64,000 bases of DNA from Thermococcus sp. (GTDB taxonomy: Archaea; Methanobacteriota_B; Thermococci; Thermococcales; Thermococcaceae). The DNA is taken from positions 73,826 through 137,825 of the forward strand of contig NZ_JALVUC010000025.1 of assembly GCF_027023865.1 (NCBI RefSeq). The letters are read 5' to 3'. Position numbers and translations under genes: made by a program. The notes under the pieces were generated by a model, which was not told the DNA's origin, did no database searches, and saw nothing but the letters and a program-made list of their open reading frames with translations. Shown one piece after another: positions 1 through 9,406 of the stretch (position 1 is the first letter of the stretch; each line of letters starts with the position of its first letter).

Positions 1-2
1 TG

Positions 3-1391
3 ATGCCGGGAATGGAGTACTCAACCGTTAGCAAGATTTATGGGCCGCTCATGATCGTCCAGGGAGTTAAGGGAGTTGCCTATGGTGAGGTCGTTGAAGT
101 AGAGACCCAGAAAGGGGAGAAGAGAAAAGGACAGGTTCTTGAGGCAAGGGAGGATCTCGTGATAGTCCAGGTCTTCGAGGGAACACGCGATTTAGACGTC
201 AAGAGCACGCGCGTCCGCTTCACCGGTGAGACCCTCAAGGTTCCAGTTTCAATGGATATGCTTGGGAGGGTATTCAACGGTATCGGTAAACCCATAGACG
301 GTGGACCGGAGATCATCCCCGAGGACAGGAGGGACGTCCACGGTGCACCACTCAACCCGGTCGCGAGGGCCTACCCAAGGGACTTCATCCAGACCGGTGT
401 CTCTGCCATAGACGGAATGAACACCCTCATCCGCGGTCAGAAGTTACCCATATTCAGCGGTTCCGGTCTTCCGCACAACATGCTGGCGGCCCAGATAGCA
501 AGGCAGGCAAAGGTTCTCGGCGATGAGGAGCAGTTCGCCGTTGTCTTTGCGGCGATGGGTATCACCTACGAGGAGGCCAACTTCTTCAAGAAGAGCTTTG
601 AGGAGACTGGAGCCATAGAGAGGGCTGTCCTGTTCCTCAACCTCGCCGATGATCCTGCCATCGAGCGCATCATCACCCCGCGTATGGCCCTTACCGTCGC
701 CGAATACCTCGCCTTCGACTACGACATGCAGGTGCTTGTCATCCTCACTGACATGACCAACTATGCGGAAGCGCTCCGTGAGATTTCCGCGGCTAGGGAG
801 GAGGTTCCCGGAAGGCGCGGTTACCCCGGTTACATGTACACCGACCTAGCGACCATCTACGAACGTGCAGGTCGCGTCAGGGGCAGGAAGGGTTCAATCA
901 CGCAGGTGCCCATCCTGACGATGCCCGACGACGACATCACCCACCCGATCCCGGATTTGACAGGCTACATCACCGAGGGCCAGACAGTCCTCAGCAGGGA
1001 ACTCCACAGGAAGGGTATCTACCCGCCCATAGATGTCCTTCCGTCACTCAGCCGTCTGATGAAGGATGGTATCGGTAAGGGAATGACGAGGGAGGACCAC
1101 CCACAGCTCAGCCAGCAGCTCTACGCAGCCTACGCAGAAGGCAGATCCCTTAGAGACCTTGTGGCAGTTGTTGGTGAAGAGGCATTGAGCGAGACCGACA
1201 GGAAGTACCTCAAGTTCGCGGACCGCTTTGAGAAGGAGTTCGTTGCCCAGCGCTACGATGAGGACAGGAGCATCTTCGAGACACTGGACCTAGGCTGGGA
1301 GCTTCTTGCGGAGCTTCCGGAGAGCGAGCTCAAGCGTGTCAGGAAGGAACACATCCTCAAGTACCATCCCAAGTACAGGAAGAGGGCTTAA
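3..1391 (+). CDS. atpB: A/V-type ATP synthase subunit B
   Basis: Regulatory, non-catalytic B subunit of the archaeal A1Ao ATP synthase head, alternating with catalytic A subunits. The 462-residue length is normal for the family. The sequence has the N-terminal beta-barrel, then a RecA-like nucleotide fold in which the P-loop is replaced by the B-subunit form [11 protein letters not shown], so it lacks the GKT of the catalytic subunit. The window opens two bases before the ATG, so no ribosome site can be checked and an upstream start is not excluded. A second in-frame ATG lies at 12. Subunit D follows after 27 bases, the usual A-ATPase operon order; the preceding genes are outside the window. 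Very confident. Confidence 0.97.
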   Translation: MPGMEYSTVSKIYGPLMIVQGVKGVAYGEVVEVETQKGEKRKGQVLEAREDLVIVQVFEGTRDLDVKSTRVRFTGETLKVPVSMDMLGRVFNGIGKPIDGGPEIIPEDRRDVHGAPLNPVARAYPRDFIQTGVSAIDGMNTLIRGQKLPIFSGSGLPHNMLAAQIARQAKVLGDEEQFAVVFAAMGITYEEANFFKKSFEETGAIERAVLFLNLADDPAIERIITPRMALTVAEYLAFDYDMQVLVILTDMTNYAEALREISAAREEVPGRRGYPGYMYTDLATIYERAGRVRGRKGSITQVPILTMPDDDITHPIPDLTGYITEGQTVLSRELHRKGIYPPIDVLPSLSRLMKDGIGKGMTREDHPQLSQQLYAAYAEGRSLRDLVAVVGEEALSETDRKYLKFADRFEKEFVAQRYDEDRSIFETLDLGWELLAELPESELKRVRKEHILKYHPKYRKRA

Positions 1392-1418
1392 CGCCCTTCA
1401 AAATTTTAGGTGGTCGAA

Positions 1419-2072
1419 ATGGCAGAGTTGCTCAACGTGAAGCCGACGCGGATGGAACTCCTGAACCTCAAGAGACGCATCCAACTGGCCAAGAAGGGAC
1501 ACAAGCTCCTCAAGGACAAGCAGGACGCCCTTGTAATGGAGTTCTTCACCATCTACGACGAGGCCCTTCAACTCAGGGAAGAGCTCGGAATGAAAATGGA
1601 GGAAGCTTTCAAAGCCCTCCAATCGGCCGAAATAGACGTGGGGACGCTCCACCTTAAGGAGATAAGCCTCTCGGTGAAGCCAAACAGGGAAGTCAACGTC
1701 AAGAAGAGAAACGTCATGGGCGTTCCGGTCCCGCTCATTGAGGCCAAATCATTCAGAAGGGGTGCAGAAGAGCGCGGATACGCGTTCGTATCAAGCTCGT
1801 CCAGGGTAGATCTCGCCGCCGAGAAGTTTGAAGAAGCACTTGACCTGACGGTTCGCCTTGCAGAGGTTGAGGAAACCCTCAAAAGGCTCGCAAAGGAGAT
1901 AGAGACAACCAAGAGGCGCGTCAACGCGCTCGAATACATCATAATCCCACGCATGGAAGCCACCGTCAAATTCATAAAACAACGCCTCGACGAAATGGAG
2001 CGCGAGAACTTCTTCAGACTCAAGAGAGTTAAGGCGTTAATCGAGGCAAGGAACCGGGCTGAAGGTTCCTGA
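1419..2072 (+). CDS. atpD: A/V-type ATP synthase subunit D
   Basis: Central-stalk rotor subunit D, coupling rotation to catalysis in the A1 head. The protein of about 217 residues is a long antiparallel coiled coil, with heptad-rich ends and a short central globular part carrying VPVPLIEA. The start is set at ATG 1419 ([15 protein letters not shown]) because AGGTGG at 1408-1413 lies just upstream; the GTG at 1410 is inside that ribosome site. It is the last gene of the ATP synthase operon, followed by a T-rich terminator-like tract. Confidence 0.96.
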   Translation: MAELLNVKPTRMELLNLKRRIQLAKKGHKLLKDKQDALVMEFFTIYDEALQLREELGMKMEEAFKALQSAEIDVGTLHLKEISLSVKPNREVNVKKRNVMGVPVPLIEAKSFRRGAEERGYAFVSSSSRVDLAAEKFEEALDLTVRLAEVEETLKRLAKEIETTKRRVNALEYIIIPRMEATVKFIKQRLDEMERENFFRLKRVKALIEARNRAEGS

Positions 2073-2081
2073 AGCCCAAGC

Positions 2082-2096
2082 CCTCTTTTTTCTCCA
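2082..2096 (+). terminator. T-rich transcription terminator after the ATP synthase operon
   Basis: Pyrimidine tract CCCTCTTTTTTCTCC just after the atpD stop, the usual archaeal oligo-T termination signal. The next gene has its own TATA box. Confidence 0.55.
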
Positions 2097-2124
2097 GACG
2101 TTTATGTAAGTGGTTGTGTAAGCA

Positions 2125-2137
2125 AATCACTTAAATA
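2125..2137 (+). promoter_or_regulatory. BRE/TATA promoter of the diiron MBL gene
   Basis: AAATCA followed by CTTAAATA (2130-2137) matches the Thermococcales BRE/TATA. Transcription would start about 22-25 bases downstream, near 2158. The ATG at 2137 would therefore not be transcribed, which favours GTG 2161 as the start. Confidence 0.55.
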
Positions 2138-2160
2138 TGGCTTTCTCGGAATCCTCTCAT

Positions 2161-2937
2161 GTGGTGACGGTGGGAGAATACTTCATCGAAGCAGGCCTAG
2201 ATCCAAGGAAGGGCCACGTTCTCTATAAAGACGAGGATCACATGGTGGTCTACCTCGGAACCCAGGAGGGAAGAGAGGAGATAGACATCAACAGTTACCT
2301 CATAGTCAGTGGGGGCAAGGGCATACTCATCGACCCCGGAGGATACAAGATATTTTCGAAAGTGCTCGCTAACTCCTCCAAATACATCGACCCTAGGGAC
2401 ATAGAGTACGTTTACATCTGCCACCAGGACCCGGATGTTGCCGGGAGCCTACCGCTATGGAGAGAAGTGAGCAACGCCAAAATACTCGTCCACTGGCTCT
2501 GGACGAGGTTTCTGCCGCACTTCGGTTTTGAGGACGCGGGGGCGGTTACATACCAGCTCCCCGACGAGGGGGAGAGTATGAGATTTGGTGCAACAACGCT
2601 GGAGTTCATACCAGCTCATTTTCTTCACAGTCCCGGGCACTTTACGCTGTACGACCACAGGAGCAAGTTTCTTTTCTCCGGCGACATAGGTATAGCCCTC
2701 CTCGATGAACCATACATCGTCGTTGACAGTATGGAAAGGCACATACAGGCGATGAAAGCCATCCATGAAAGGCTCATGCCAACGAGTGCCGCCATAAAAC
2801 TCTGGCTTGGCCGCGTAAAGTACCTCGAGGTAGAAGCCATACTGCCACAACACGGTGCCATAATCCCCAAGAAGCACGTTGGAAGGTTCTTTGACTTCCT
2901 GGCCAACCTCAAAACGGGAATAGACGTCATGAGATGA
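2161..2937 (+). CDS. Diiron MBL-fold protein, ODP/flavodiiron-like oxygen sensor
   Basis: Metallo-beta-lactamase-fold protein of the flavodiiron (FprA) branch without a flavodoxin domain. Numbering from GTG 2161, the metal ligands read H88-x-D90-x-D92 (HQDPD), H156 (HFLHSPGH), D175 (SGDIG) and H231 (PQHG). The spacing mirrors the flavodiiron set, but the second His of the first cluster is Val93. Single-domain proteins of this type (ODP) are known in Treponema denticola as iron/oxygen sensors feeding a soluble chemoreceptor. Here a soluble chemoreceptor-like gene follows directly, so a sensor role is inferred. An ATG at 2137 in the same frame adds 8 residues but overlaps the TATA box. Enzymatic O2/NO reduction is the alternative. 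Confidence 0.78.
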   Translation: MVTVGEYFIEAGLDPRKGHVLYKDEDHMVVYLGTQEGREEIDINSYLIVSGGKGILIDPGGYKIFSKVLANSSKYIDPRDIEYVYICHQDPDVAGSLPLWREVSNAKILVHWLWTRFLPHFGFEDAGAVTYQLPDEGESMRFGATTLEFIPAHFLHSPGHFTLYDHRSKFLFSGDIGIALLDEPYIVVDSMERHIQAMKAIHERLMPTSAAIKLWLGRVKYLEVEAILPQHGAIIPKKHVGRFFDFLANLKTGIDVMR

Positions 2938-2947
2938 GGTGGTGGGG

Positions 2948-3715
2948 GTGCAGATAAGGAGCATCGAGAAGGCATCGAGTGCACTGGCCCAGTCGGTGAG
3001 GATAAAAACCTCCAGTAGAGAGTCAAGCAAGATAATAGACGAGCTGGCAGACCAGATAAGCGGAAAGTTCATGAGGAACAACACGATAATTATCGAGAAC
3101 ATAGGCAAGCTCTCCCAGGTTATGAAGGAGATGGAACGCTTTCAAAAGGATTTCTTACCCTTTTTTCAGCGCTTTGAGGTCTTCGCCCGGGAGTTCAACA
3201 TGCTGGTGGAAAACTTAGAGTACATATCAAGGATAAGCGATTCAATAGGCAGCGTGGCCAAGCAGACCAACCTTGTAGCCCTCAACGCCTCGATTGAAGC
3301 GGCACGAGCGGGGGAAGCCGGGAGGGGCTTCGCCGTTGTTGCCGACGAGATAAGGAAGATGGCGATTCAGACCATGAACCTTGCCCGGGAGATCAAGGAC
3401 TTCAACGCAAAGGTCATGGAGCAACTGGACACACTGAGGGATGCACTCACGGTTATGGATAAGATAAAGGAGGGAACAGACGTCCTCGGGAGGGACATAG
3501 GAGCAATGGTGGAAATAAGTGCTGTTTTAAACGAGATATCCCGCAAGCAGGAGGGGATAGTCACCGACATCAAGAGGTTGAACGGTATAGCCCTCGCCCT
3601 CAGGAAGTTCGCGGACATGCAGGACCGCTACAACAAGGATATGGCCTCGCTACTGAGGATGATGGCCAGCGAATACGCGCGCGAGATGAAAGGATCGGAG
3701 GAGTGGGGTGGTTGA
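2948..3715 (+). CDS. Soluble methyl-accepting chemotaxis-like transducer
   Basis: Cytoplasmic protein of about 255 residues with no membrane segment, no HAMP and no separate sensor domain. It is an almost entirely helical coiled coil. The hairpin tip of methyl-accepting chemotaxis proteins is clear ([18 protein letters not shown] followed by [10 protein letters not shown]), the part that binds CheA/CheW. The start is taken as GTG 2948 after GAGGTGG at 2937-2943; GTGs at 2939 and 2942 are inside that site. It lies about 10 bases after the diiron MBL gene and overlaps the start region of the AlaX gene. With no sensory domain of its own, it probably receives its signal from the MBL partner (inference from the Treponema ODP pair). 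Confidence 0.85.
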   Translation: MQIRSIEKASSALAQSVRIKTSSRESSKIIDELADQISGKFMRNNTIIIENIGKLSQVMKEMERFQKDFLPFFQRFEVFAREFNMLVENLEYISRISDSIGSVAKQTNLVALNASIEAARAGEAGRGFAVVADEIRKMAIQTMNLAREIKDFNAKVMEQLDTLRDALTVMDKIKEGTDVLGRDIGAMVEISAVLNEISRKQEGIVTDIKRLNGIALALRKFADMQDRYNKDMASLLRMMASEYAREMKGSEEWGG

Positions 3716-3716
3716 A

Positions 3717-4931
3717 GTGACCGAGCTTCTTTTCTACAGGGACCCGTACCTTAAGGAGACTACCTCAAAGGTGGTTGACGTTAAAAACCTCAGAAACGGT
3801 TTCGTTGAGGTCCTGCTTGACAGGACGATATTCTATCCCGAGGGAGGGGGCCAGCCCTCGGACAGGGGACTTATCGAGGGCAATGGATTTACCATCAAGG
3901 TGACCAAAGTTAAGAGCCGCGAGGATGTTTGGCACGAGGGAATCATAGAGGACAGGATTCCGGAAAAGGGGGAGGAAGTGAGGCTAAAGCTCGACTGGGA
4001 CTGGAGATACGAGAACATGAAGAACCACACGGGTCAGCACATCTTATCTGCGGTTCTCAAGAGGCTTTATGACTTAGACACAACAGGGTTCCAGATATTC
4101 GAGGAACACAACAAGATAGAGGTCAATGGTAAACTCGACTGGAGTATGATAACAAGGGCTGAGATAGAGGCCAACGACATCATCAGAAGGGCCATCCCCA
4201 TTGAGACTGAGGAGTTTAAGTACCTTCCTGAGGATATCGCCAAGACCCTTCGGAAGCACGTCAGCAAGGTCACGGACAGGGTGAGGATAGTAGAGATTGA
4301 AGGTGTAGACAGAACTCCCTGCGGCGGAACCCACGTTAGTAACACCTCCGAGATAGGGCTGATAAAGGTCCTCAGGTTCTACAGGAAAGCAAAAGGCCTC
4401 TGGAGGATAGAGTTCGTCTGTGGCAACAGGGCACTGAAAAAGCTCAACGGGATTCTCGAAGACTACTGGAGCGCCCTCAACGACATGCCCAACAAGAACC
4501 CACCCCTAACGGAGAGGGTAATGGAATTTAATGAAAATATCAAGGCACTTGAAGGGCAGATAGACGACCTTAGAAGGGAGCTGTGGCACTGGAAGGGCCG
4601 TGCCCTCATCGACAAGGCGGTAGAGATGGGGAACTACAACGTCTTCTCCCTCGTCGAGAAGTGGGAGATGAAAGACGCTCAAGCCTTCGCTATCAACTTC
4701 GTCAAGGAGAATCCCGGGTCGATACTCCTGCTTGCTGGGGAGAACTATGTTGTATTCGCCAAGAACGAGGAAGTCGATGTCTCGATGAGGAAACTCCTCA
4801 GGGAGGTCATAGAAGAGCTTGGGGGCAAGGGGGGCGGCACCGACAACCTCGCAAGGGGGAAGGTAGATGCGGAGCCTGAAGATGTCATAGAGGTCGCAAA
4901 GGACGCCCTCAGGAGAACCATTGGGCTATGA
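3717..4931 (+). CDS. AlaX-type alanyl-tRNA editing protein (long form)
   Basis: Trans-editing hydrolase that removes Ser or Gly mischarged on tRNA-Ala, related to the AlaRS editing domain. From GTG 3717 the zinc-site motifs are HTGQH (H104, H108) and CGGTH (C202, H206). The N-terminal beta-barrel carries FYPEGGGQPSDRG. After a coiled-coil linker, the C-terminal part has the DHHA1-like glycine-rich GGKGGGTDNLARG. About 404 residues fits the AlaX-L class. Start: GGGTGG precedes GTG 3717; GTG 3708 would overlap the previous stop. It ends tail-to-tail against the PP-loop gene. Confidence 0.9.
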   Translation: MTELLFYRDPYLKETTSKVVDVKNLRNGFVEVLLDRTIFYPEGGGQPSDRGLIEGNGFTIKVTKVKSREDVWHEGIIEDRIPEKGEEVRLKLDWDWRYENMKNHTGQHILSAVLKRLYDLDTTGFQIFEEHNKIEVNGKLDWSMITRAEIEANDIIRRAIPIETEEFKYLPEDIAKTLRKHVSKVTDRVRIVEIEGVDRTPCGGTHVSNTSEIGLIKVLRFYRKAKGLWRIEFVCGNRALKKLNGILEDYWSALNDMPNKNPPLTERVMEFNENIKALEGQIDDLRRELWHWKGRALIDKAVEMGNYNVFSLVEKWEMKDAQAFAINFVKENPGSILLLAGENYVVFAKNEEVDVSMRKLLREVIEELGGKGGGTDNLARGKVDAEPEDVIEVAKDALRRTIGL

Positions 4932-5780
4932 GCCTTTACCTTTTAACACCATCCCAGAGCAGGAAACGTTAAGCCCAAGTTTCCCAAAGACGGTCCTCCT
5001 CTGCTCCTCCGGAACTGAGGGCCTTTCAAGCTCCCTCTCGGCCCTCTCCCTGCTCATAAGCCCGTACCTCACAAGGGCCGCTATTCTTCGTTGTTCGAAG
5101 CTGTGGCCGTGTTTCTCCCAGTAAAGCTCAAGGGCCGGACCCAAAACCAGACAGTTAGTAGTGTACCCCGGTAGCTCCGGGAACCGGAAGGGGAGCTTTT
5201 TCAGGATTTCAAAGCGCTCCTCCTCCGTCATCATTGAGAGGAGTCTTACCTGGGTTATTCCCCCGGACATTTTCTTGTAAGGATGGTGGCCGAAGGGAAG
5301 CTCATGGCCGGTTATGATGTAGTGGTAATTGTTCTTCAACGCGTACTTCCTAAGCTTCTCCATCATCCTTTTGGAGCAGGCTCTACACGGGCTTTGGGCC
5401 TTGAGAAGGGCCTCGCGGAAGATGTACAAGTAGTCGTATTTGAGGAGCTTGAACGGAACTCCAAGGTGCTCTGCTATTCTTTCCGCGTTCTCTATGGCCT
5501 CCTTTGCCATGAGTCCGTGGTCTATCATCACCGCCTCGAGTTCAGGGATTTTGTAAACTTCCTTCGCGAGGTATAGGGCCACAACACTGTCCTTTCCGCC
5601 GGAGTATGCGACAACCGCCCGATTAACGTTTTTCATAAGCTCATCTAACTCCTTGCGAACGGCGTTTCTATCGATTGGATGTCTGAGGTAGACTTGGCAC
5701 TCCCGGCAGAGGGGCCTCCCGTTGATTACGTCGATCTTCGCGGTCCTCTCGTCGTGAACGCAGAGTGAGCACTTGAGCAT
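4926..5780 (-). CDS. PP-loop ATPase, TtcA/TtuA/Ncs6-like (predicted tRNA 2-thiolation)
   Basis: Adenylating N-type ATP pyrophosphatase with PP-loop AYSGGKDS. N-terminal CSLC and CREC pairs form a probable zinc finger, as in TtuA/Ncs6 tRNA sulfurtransferases, and a central CRAC lies before the conserved IITGHE. At 284 residues it is a little shorter than typical TtuA, so the exact tRNA target is uncertain. The start is ATG 5780 (MLKCSLC); an upstream in-frame extension is basic, low-complexity and lies across the promoter. A TATA-like CTTTTTAAAC at about 5801-5811 puts the transcript start next to the ATG, so it is probably leaderless. Confidence 0.8.
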   Translation of the reverse strand: MLKCSLCVHDERTAKIDVINGRPLCRECQVYLRHPIDRNAVRKELDELMKNVNRAVVAYSGGKDSVVALYLAKEVYKIPELEAVMIDHGLMAKEAIENAERIAEHLGVPFKLLKYDYLYIFREALLKAQSPCRACSKRMMEKLRKYALKNNYHYIITGHELPFGHHPYKKMSGGITQVRLLSMMTEEERFEILKKLPFRFPELPGYTTNCLVLGPALELYWEKHGHSFEQRRIAALVRYGLMSRERAERELERPSVPEEQRRTVFGKLGLNVSCSGMVLKGKGS

Positions 5781-5811
5781 GGTGGAAGAAAAGGGGAGAC
5801 GTTTAAAAAGG

Positions 5812-6501
5812 TTATTTGCGCGTTTTTGATGTCCTTGGGAGGAGCTTTTCAGGGGCTTTTTTGACTGCCTCGACTGTCTTGTCCGCCTTGGATTTGCCCT
5901 TCCTAATCGTGAAGAAGCCAACGGTTGCTATGGCGTTCCTAAGGAGAATTCCGCGGTTGTTCCTGGCAATGAACCATCCAAAGAGCAAGCCAAAGAGCAA
6001 GCCGGAAAGCCAAAGATAAACTATGAAGGTGTTGGCCCCAACCCCCGGTCGGATTGCAACGGAGAGGGCCTTGTACGTCAGTGCAAAGGCCAGAACAAGA
6101 ACAGTCTCCAAAAGAAGCGAGAGTTCGGTTGCCCTGGCCACTACGCCGAGAACCTTTCCTCCACTATCCTGCTCCTTGATAATCCTTCTGTCATGCAGGC
6201 CGTAGACGAGGGTTCTGGTTACGTTGGCACCGCTCCTGAAGGAGAGGAAGCCAAAGATGGCCCCGATGATCCTCATCAAACTCCAGCCCCAGAGGGTGAT
6301 GAACGCCCACAGCCCAACGGCGAGCCAAATGAGGGCGTGCAACCTCTCCCAACCTTTTTTCTCATTCTCCGGAAGGTCGAGACGGAGAACCGTTCTCCAT
6401 GCCATCCCCGTAAGGCTCCCTACCGTCCTGGCGAAGAGCACCACTATGTTGAAGATGATGAACAGACTCAGCAGGAACAGCGATAATAACTCCGATAGCA
6501 T
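5812..6501 (-). CDS. Multi-pass membrane protein of unknown function
   Basis: A protein of about 229 residues with about five hydrophobic segments: one at the N-terminus (LLSLFLLSLFIIFNIVVLF), a pair near residues 70-100, and two after residue 135. A basic cytoplasmic tail rich in Lys/Arg follows. No family is recognised. The start is set at ATG 6501 (MLSELLSL); the frame stays open upstream to 6561 but that stretch overlaps the radical SAM gene end. Its 3' end lies about 30 bases from the start of the PP-loop gene, close to that gene's promoter. Confidence 0.7.
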   Translation of the reverse strand: MLSELLSLFLLSLFIIFNIVVLFARTVGSLTGMAWRTVLRLDLPENEKKGWERLHALIWLAVGLWAFITLWGWSLMRIIGAIFGFLSFRSGANVTRTLVYGLHDRRIIKEQDSGGKVLGVVARATELSLLLETVLVLAFALTYKALSVAIRPGVGANTFIVYLWLSGLLFGLLFGWFIARNNRGILLRNAIATVGFFTIRKGKSKADKTVEAVKKAPEKLLPRTSKTRK

Positions 6502-6532
6502 CGTTACCACAGACAAAATAGGGCGGAAGGAC

Positions 6533-7450
6533 TTAAACGGTTTTTCCGTCTTCCCGCTCACGCTTCATTGCAGGTGCAACGTCCCTTGCAACGCGCCTCG
6601 CGCCGAAGAGCGTTAGCGGGTCCATCGTCCTGTATACCGCGAGCTGACAGCCGCTTATCCTTACGTCAATGTATTTCTTCGCCTCCATCGCCACCTTCAG
6701 GAACTCCCTCACGCTCTCTGCCCTCTCAAAGTCGAGGCCAGCCTCCCTCAAGCGCTCAACGTTGAGTTCGTGGATAGTTAGAGGTTGAAGCATCATCTCA
6801 TCTATTCCGAGCGAAGCGGCAAGCTCCGCTATCTTTGGAATATCCCCATCGTTTATTCCGGGCATGAAGATCGTCCTCACGACGGAGCGGGCGCTTTTGT
6901 CACATCCGACTATCCTTAGAGCGTTCATCACTGCGTTAAACGTGTCCGCGTTCGTTATCTTCAAGTGTTTTTCCCGTGAAGCGGCGTCGAGGCTTATCAT
7001 CACGAGGTCAAAGTCAAGTTTGCTCCATAGCTCCTCCGTCAAGAGCGAACCATTTGTCTGGAGATCGAGCCTCGCCTTCGGAAAGCGCTCGCGGAGCATT
7101 TTATTGACCTCGACGATGCGAGGGCTGAGCAATGGCTCACCGTACTGGGAGACGGTTATCGCGTACGGGTCACTCCCGCCGTAGTATCCGGGTTTGGGAG
7201 CCTTCCCAAGCTTTACTGCGACGTTTGAGTAGCAGAATATGCAATCGTGGTTGCAGGCTGGGGTCAGCTCGTAGCTTGGGTGGTGGACTGGATTGGGGTT
7301 GCTTAAATCCAGTCCCTGGCAGCCCCTGCAGTGGGTAGGGAACTTCAAATCCATGACGAACTCCTTTAAAAGTCTCGCCTCCCTGTTCTCGAGCCTCCTC
7401 GGCTCGACGCCCATGCTCCTTGCAAACTCCTCCCAGCTCATCCTCTTCAT
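6533..7450 (-). CDS. Radical SAM protein
   Basis: Radical S-adenosylmethionine enzyme of about 305 residues. The [4Fe-4S] motif is CNHDCIFC (C-x3-C-x2-C), with a GEPLL-type SAM motif following. Extra cysteines before it (THCRGCQG) and a late conserved Cys (ISGCQLAV) may bind a second cluster or substrate. The reaction is not recognised. The start is ATG 7450 (MKRMSWEEF), preceded by GGTGAG; an upstream open frame has no ribosome site. A TATA-like CTTTTTAAAC lies about 35-45 bases upstream. Confidence 0.85.
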   Translation of the reverse strand: MKRMSWEEFARSMGVEPRRLENREARLLKEFVMDLKFPTHCRGCQGLDLSNPNPVHHPSYELTPACNHDCIFCYSNVAVKLGKAPKPGYYGGSDPYAITVSQYGEPLLSPRIVEVNKMLRERFPKARLDLQTNGSLLTEELWSKLDFDLVMISLDAASREKHLKITNADTFNAVMNALRIVGCDKSARSVVRTIFMPGINDGDIPKIAELAASLGIDEMMLQPLTIHELNVERLREAGLDFERAESVREFLKVAMEAKKYIDVRISGCQLAVYRTMDPLTLFGARRVARDVAPAMKREREDGKTV

Positions 7451-7497
7451 TCTCTCACCGACCGGGACGGATTCCCGGGGTTTAAAAAGTTGACTGG

Positions 7498-8199
7498 TTA
7501 GAGGAGTCCCCTGAGCTGGGAACCGCTGAAGACCGGGCCGTCCCTGCAGACTAGATACTTCCCAAGGGAGCAGGATCCACAGACACCTATTCCGCATTTC
7601 ATGTAACGCTCCGCGGATATCTGGACGTTTCTGTAGTCCATCGCCCGAAGAACGGCCTTCAGCATCGGCTCCGGACCGCAGGCGTAGACTTGGTCAAACT
7701 CATCCTTCCTCTCGGCCAGGACGTCGGTTGGAAAGCCCCTCCTCCCCAAGGAGCCGTCGTCGGTGGTTATAACAACCTCGTCGACGTAGTCCTCGATATC
7801 CATGAGAGCCAGCTCTTCCTTAGAACGAGCACCGTAGATAAGGGTTATCTCCTCAAAGCCCCCCCTGTAAGCCCTGGCCAAGGCATAGAGCGGAGGTATC
7901 CCTATCCCTCCTGCAACGAGGGCGACCTTCTTCCCCACGGGTTCAAAACCCTTTCCGTAAGGCCCGCGGAGCCACAGCCTATCACCGGGTTCAAGCTCGA
8001 AGAGCCTCGAAGTGAAGGATCCAACGCGCTTGACCACTATTAGGTCTTTCCACGCTAGGCTGAAGGGTTTCTCCCCAACTCCAGGAAGCCAGACCATGAC
8101 GAACTGGCCAGGTGAGAAATCGAAACGCTTTTTCAGCCTGAAGGCCTTAACATCCCTTGCCGCGCTTAGAATCTCATCAGTCTCAACCATCGTGTACAT
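7498..8199 (-). CDS. pyrK: Dihydroorotate dehydrogenase electron transfer subunit, PyrK-like
   Basis: FAD/[2Fe-2S] oxidoreductase of the PyrK/sulfhydrogenase-gamma family. The N-terminal ferredoxin-reductase barrel has FSPGQFVMVW and the flavin site EKPFSLA; the NAD-binding half carries ALVAGGIGIPPLYALA. The C-terminal cluster ligands are CGIGVCGSC plus a later Cys. It overlaps the end of pyrC by about 17 bases, which supports a pyrimidine role: passing electrons from dihydroorotate dehydrogenase to NAD. pyrD is not in the window. The start is ATG 8199 (MYTMVETDE); ATG 8190 is possible. Confidence 0.85.
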   Translation of the reverse strand: MYTMVETDEILSAARDVKAFRLKKRFDFSPGQFVMVWLPGVGEKPFSLAWKDLIVVKRVGSFTSRLFELEPGDRLWLRGPYGKGFEPVGKKVALVAGGIGIPPLYALARAYRGGFEEITLIYGARSKEELALMDIEDYVDEVVITTDDGSLGRRGFPTDVLAERKDEFDQVYACGPEPMLKAVLRAMDYRNVQISAERYMKCGIGVCGSCSLGKYLVCRDGPVFSGSQLRGLL

Positions 8200-9406
8200 C
8201 AAGCCTAACCCCCATAGGTTTTCCGATGATTTCATCGTCCTCCATAACCACCCTTCCGCGGAGGATCGTCATCACGACCTTTCCCCTGATTCTCTTCTCC
8301 TCCCAGGGGCTCCACCTCGCCTTCGTGTAAAAGTCTCCGGGTTTAACGGTCCACTCCTTGTTAAGGTCCACCACCGTAAAGGTGGCCTCCTCCCCAGCTT
8401 CAAAGTGGCGTCCAGTTATCCCAAAGATTTTCACTGGGTTGTCATGCATCTTCTCCACGATATCAAAGACCGTAATTAGACCCCTGTTCACGGCATCGAG
8501 GAGAAGCGCCACTCCAGTCTCCAGCCCCGGAATCCCTGCCGCGCCATCCTCCTTGTCCCCCAGAGTGTGCGGCGCGTGATCGCTCGCTATAATTGGGATC
8601 CTTGAAAAGTTCTCCCAGAGCGCTTTTCTGTCCCTTTCATCCCTGAGCGGTGGATAAACCTTGAGCAGGCGGTTCCTCTCGTAGTCTTTCTTCGTGAGGA
8701 AGAGGTGGTGTGGTGTAACTTCAAAGCTCACCCATGGCAGTCCCACTTCCAAGATGGTTCGTATTCCTTCCTCCGTGGAGACATGGCAGATGTTCAGCGG
8801 TTTTTTAAGTCTCTTAGCGGCTTCCAAAGCACGCTTTACCGCCGTGATTTCCGCCTTGGGCGGCCTCTCCGGGTCTTTCCTGATTACTCCTGGGTCTTCA
8901 GCGTGAACACTCACAATACCCGGAGAGCAGGAGTAGTCCCCCTCAAAATCCTTGGAAAAGATTCCTCCAGTGGATGCGCCCATGAAGATCTTGTAGAAGT
9001 CGGCCTTCGACTTTTCTGCCTCACCACAGTTTCCACTGAGGAGAAAGCCGATGGCGTAGTCTGTGTACGCTTTCTCCCAGAGGAGTTCCTCCCTCCTCTT
9101 AAAGGTCCGCGCGTCCATGACTGGGGGTTTCGTGTTGGGCATGTCAAAGACCGCTGTTATCCCCCCGTGAAGCGCAGCCTTGGATCCACTCTCAATTGTT
9201 TCTTTGTCCCTCTGCTCGAAATCCCTGAGGTGAACGTGCGTATCGACGAGCCCCGGAAGGATGAGCCTACCATGAAGGTCTATTACCCTTTCACCCTTCA
9301 GTTCACCTACAGAAATCTTGGAGATTACCCCATTGGAAATGCCAATTGAACCGTTCAGGATGCGGTTCCTAAAAACAAATTTACCTCTTAGGACAAGCTC
9401 ATGCAT
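8183..9406 (-). CDS. pyrC: Dihydroorotase
   Basis: Third step of pyrimidine synthesis, cyclising carbamoyl aspartate to dihydroorotate. The amidohydrolase signature is complete: HVHLRD for the binuclear metal site, DMPNTKPP for substrate, a lysine in FYKIFMGAS, metal His in SVHAED and NICHVS, and the catalytic Asp in SDHAPHT. The 407-residue length is typical. A TATA-like AGTTTAAAA lies about 30 bases upstream. It forms an operon with pyrK. Confidence 0.95.
   Translation of the reverse strand: MHELVLRGKFVFRNRILNGSIGISNGVISKISVGELKGERVIDLHGRLILPGLVDTHVHLRDFEQRDKETIESGSKAALHGGITAVFDMPNTKPPVMDARTFKRREELLWEKAYTDYAIGFLLSGNCGEAEKSKADFYKIFMGASTGGIFSKDFEGDYSCSPGIVSVHAEDPGVIRKDPERPPKAEITAVKRALEAAKRLKKPLNICHVSTEEGIRTILEVGLPWVSFEVTPHHLFLTKKDYERNRLLKVYPPLRDERDRKALWENFSRIPIIASDHAPHTLGDKEDGAAGIPGLETGVALLLDAVNRGLITVFDIVEKMHDNPVKIFGITGRHFEAGEEATFTVVDLNKEWTVKPGDFYTKARWSPWEEKRIRGKVVMTILRGRVVMEDDEIIGKPMGVRLDVHDG

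Noticed and set aside
3708-3716. GTG 3708 as the start of the AlaX gene
   Set aside because: It lies within the ribosome-site region; GTG 3717 has GGGTGG at proper spacing.
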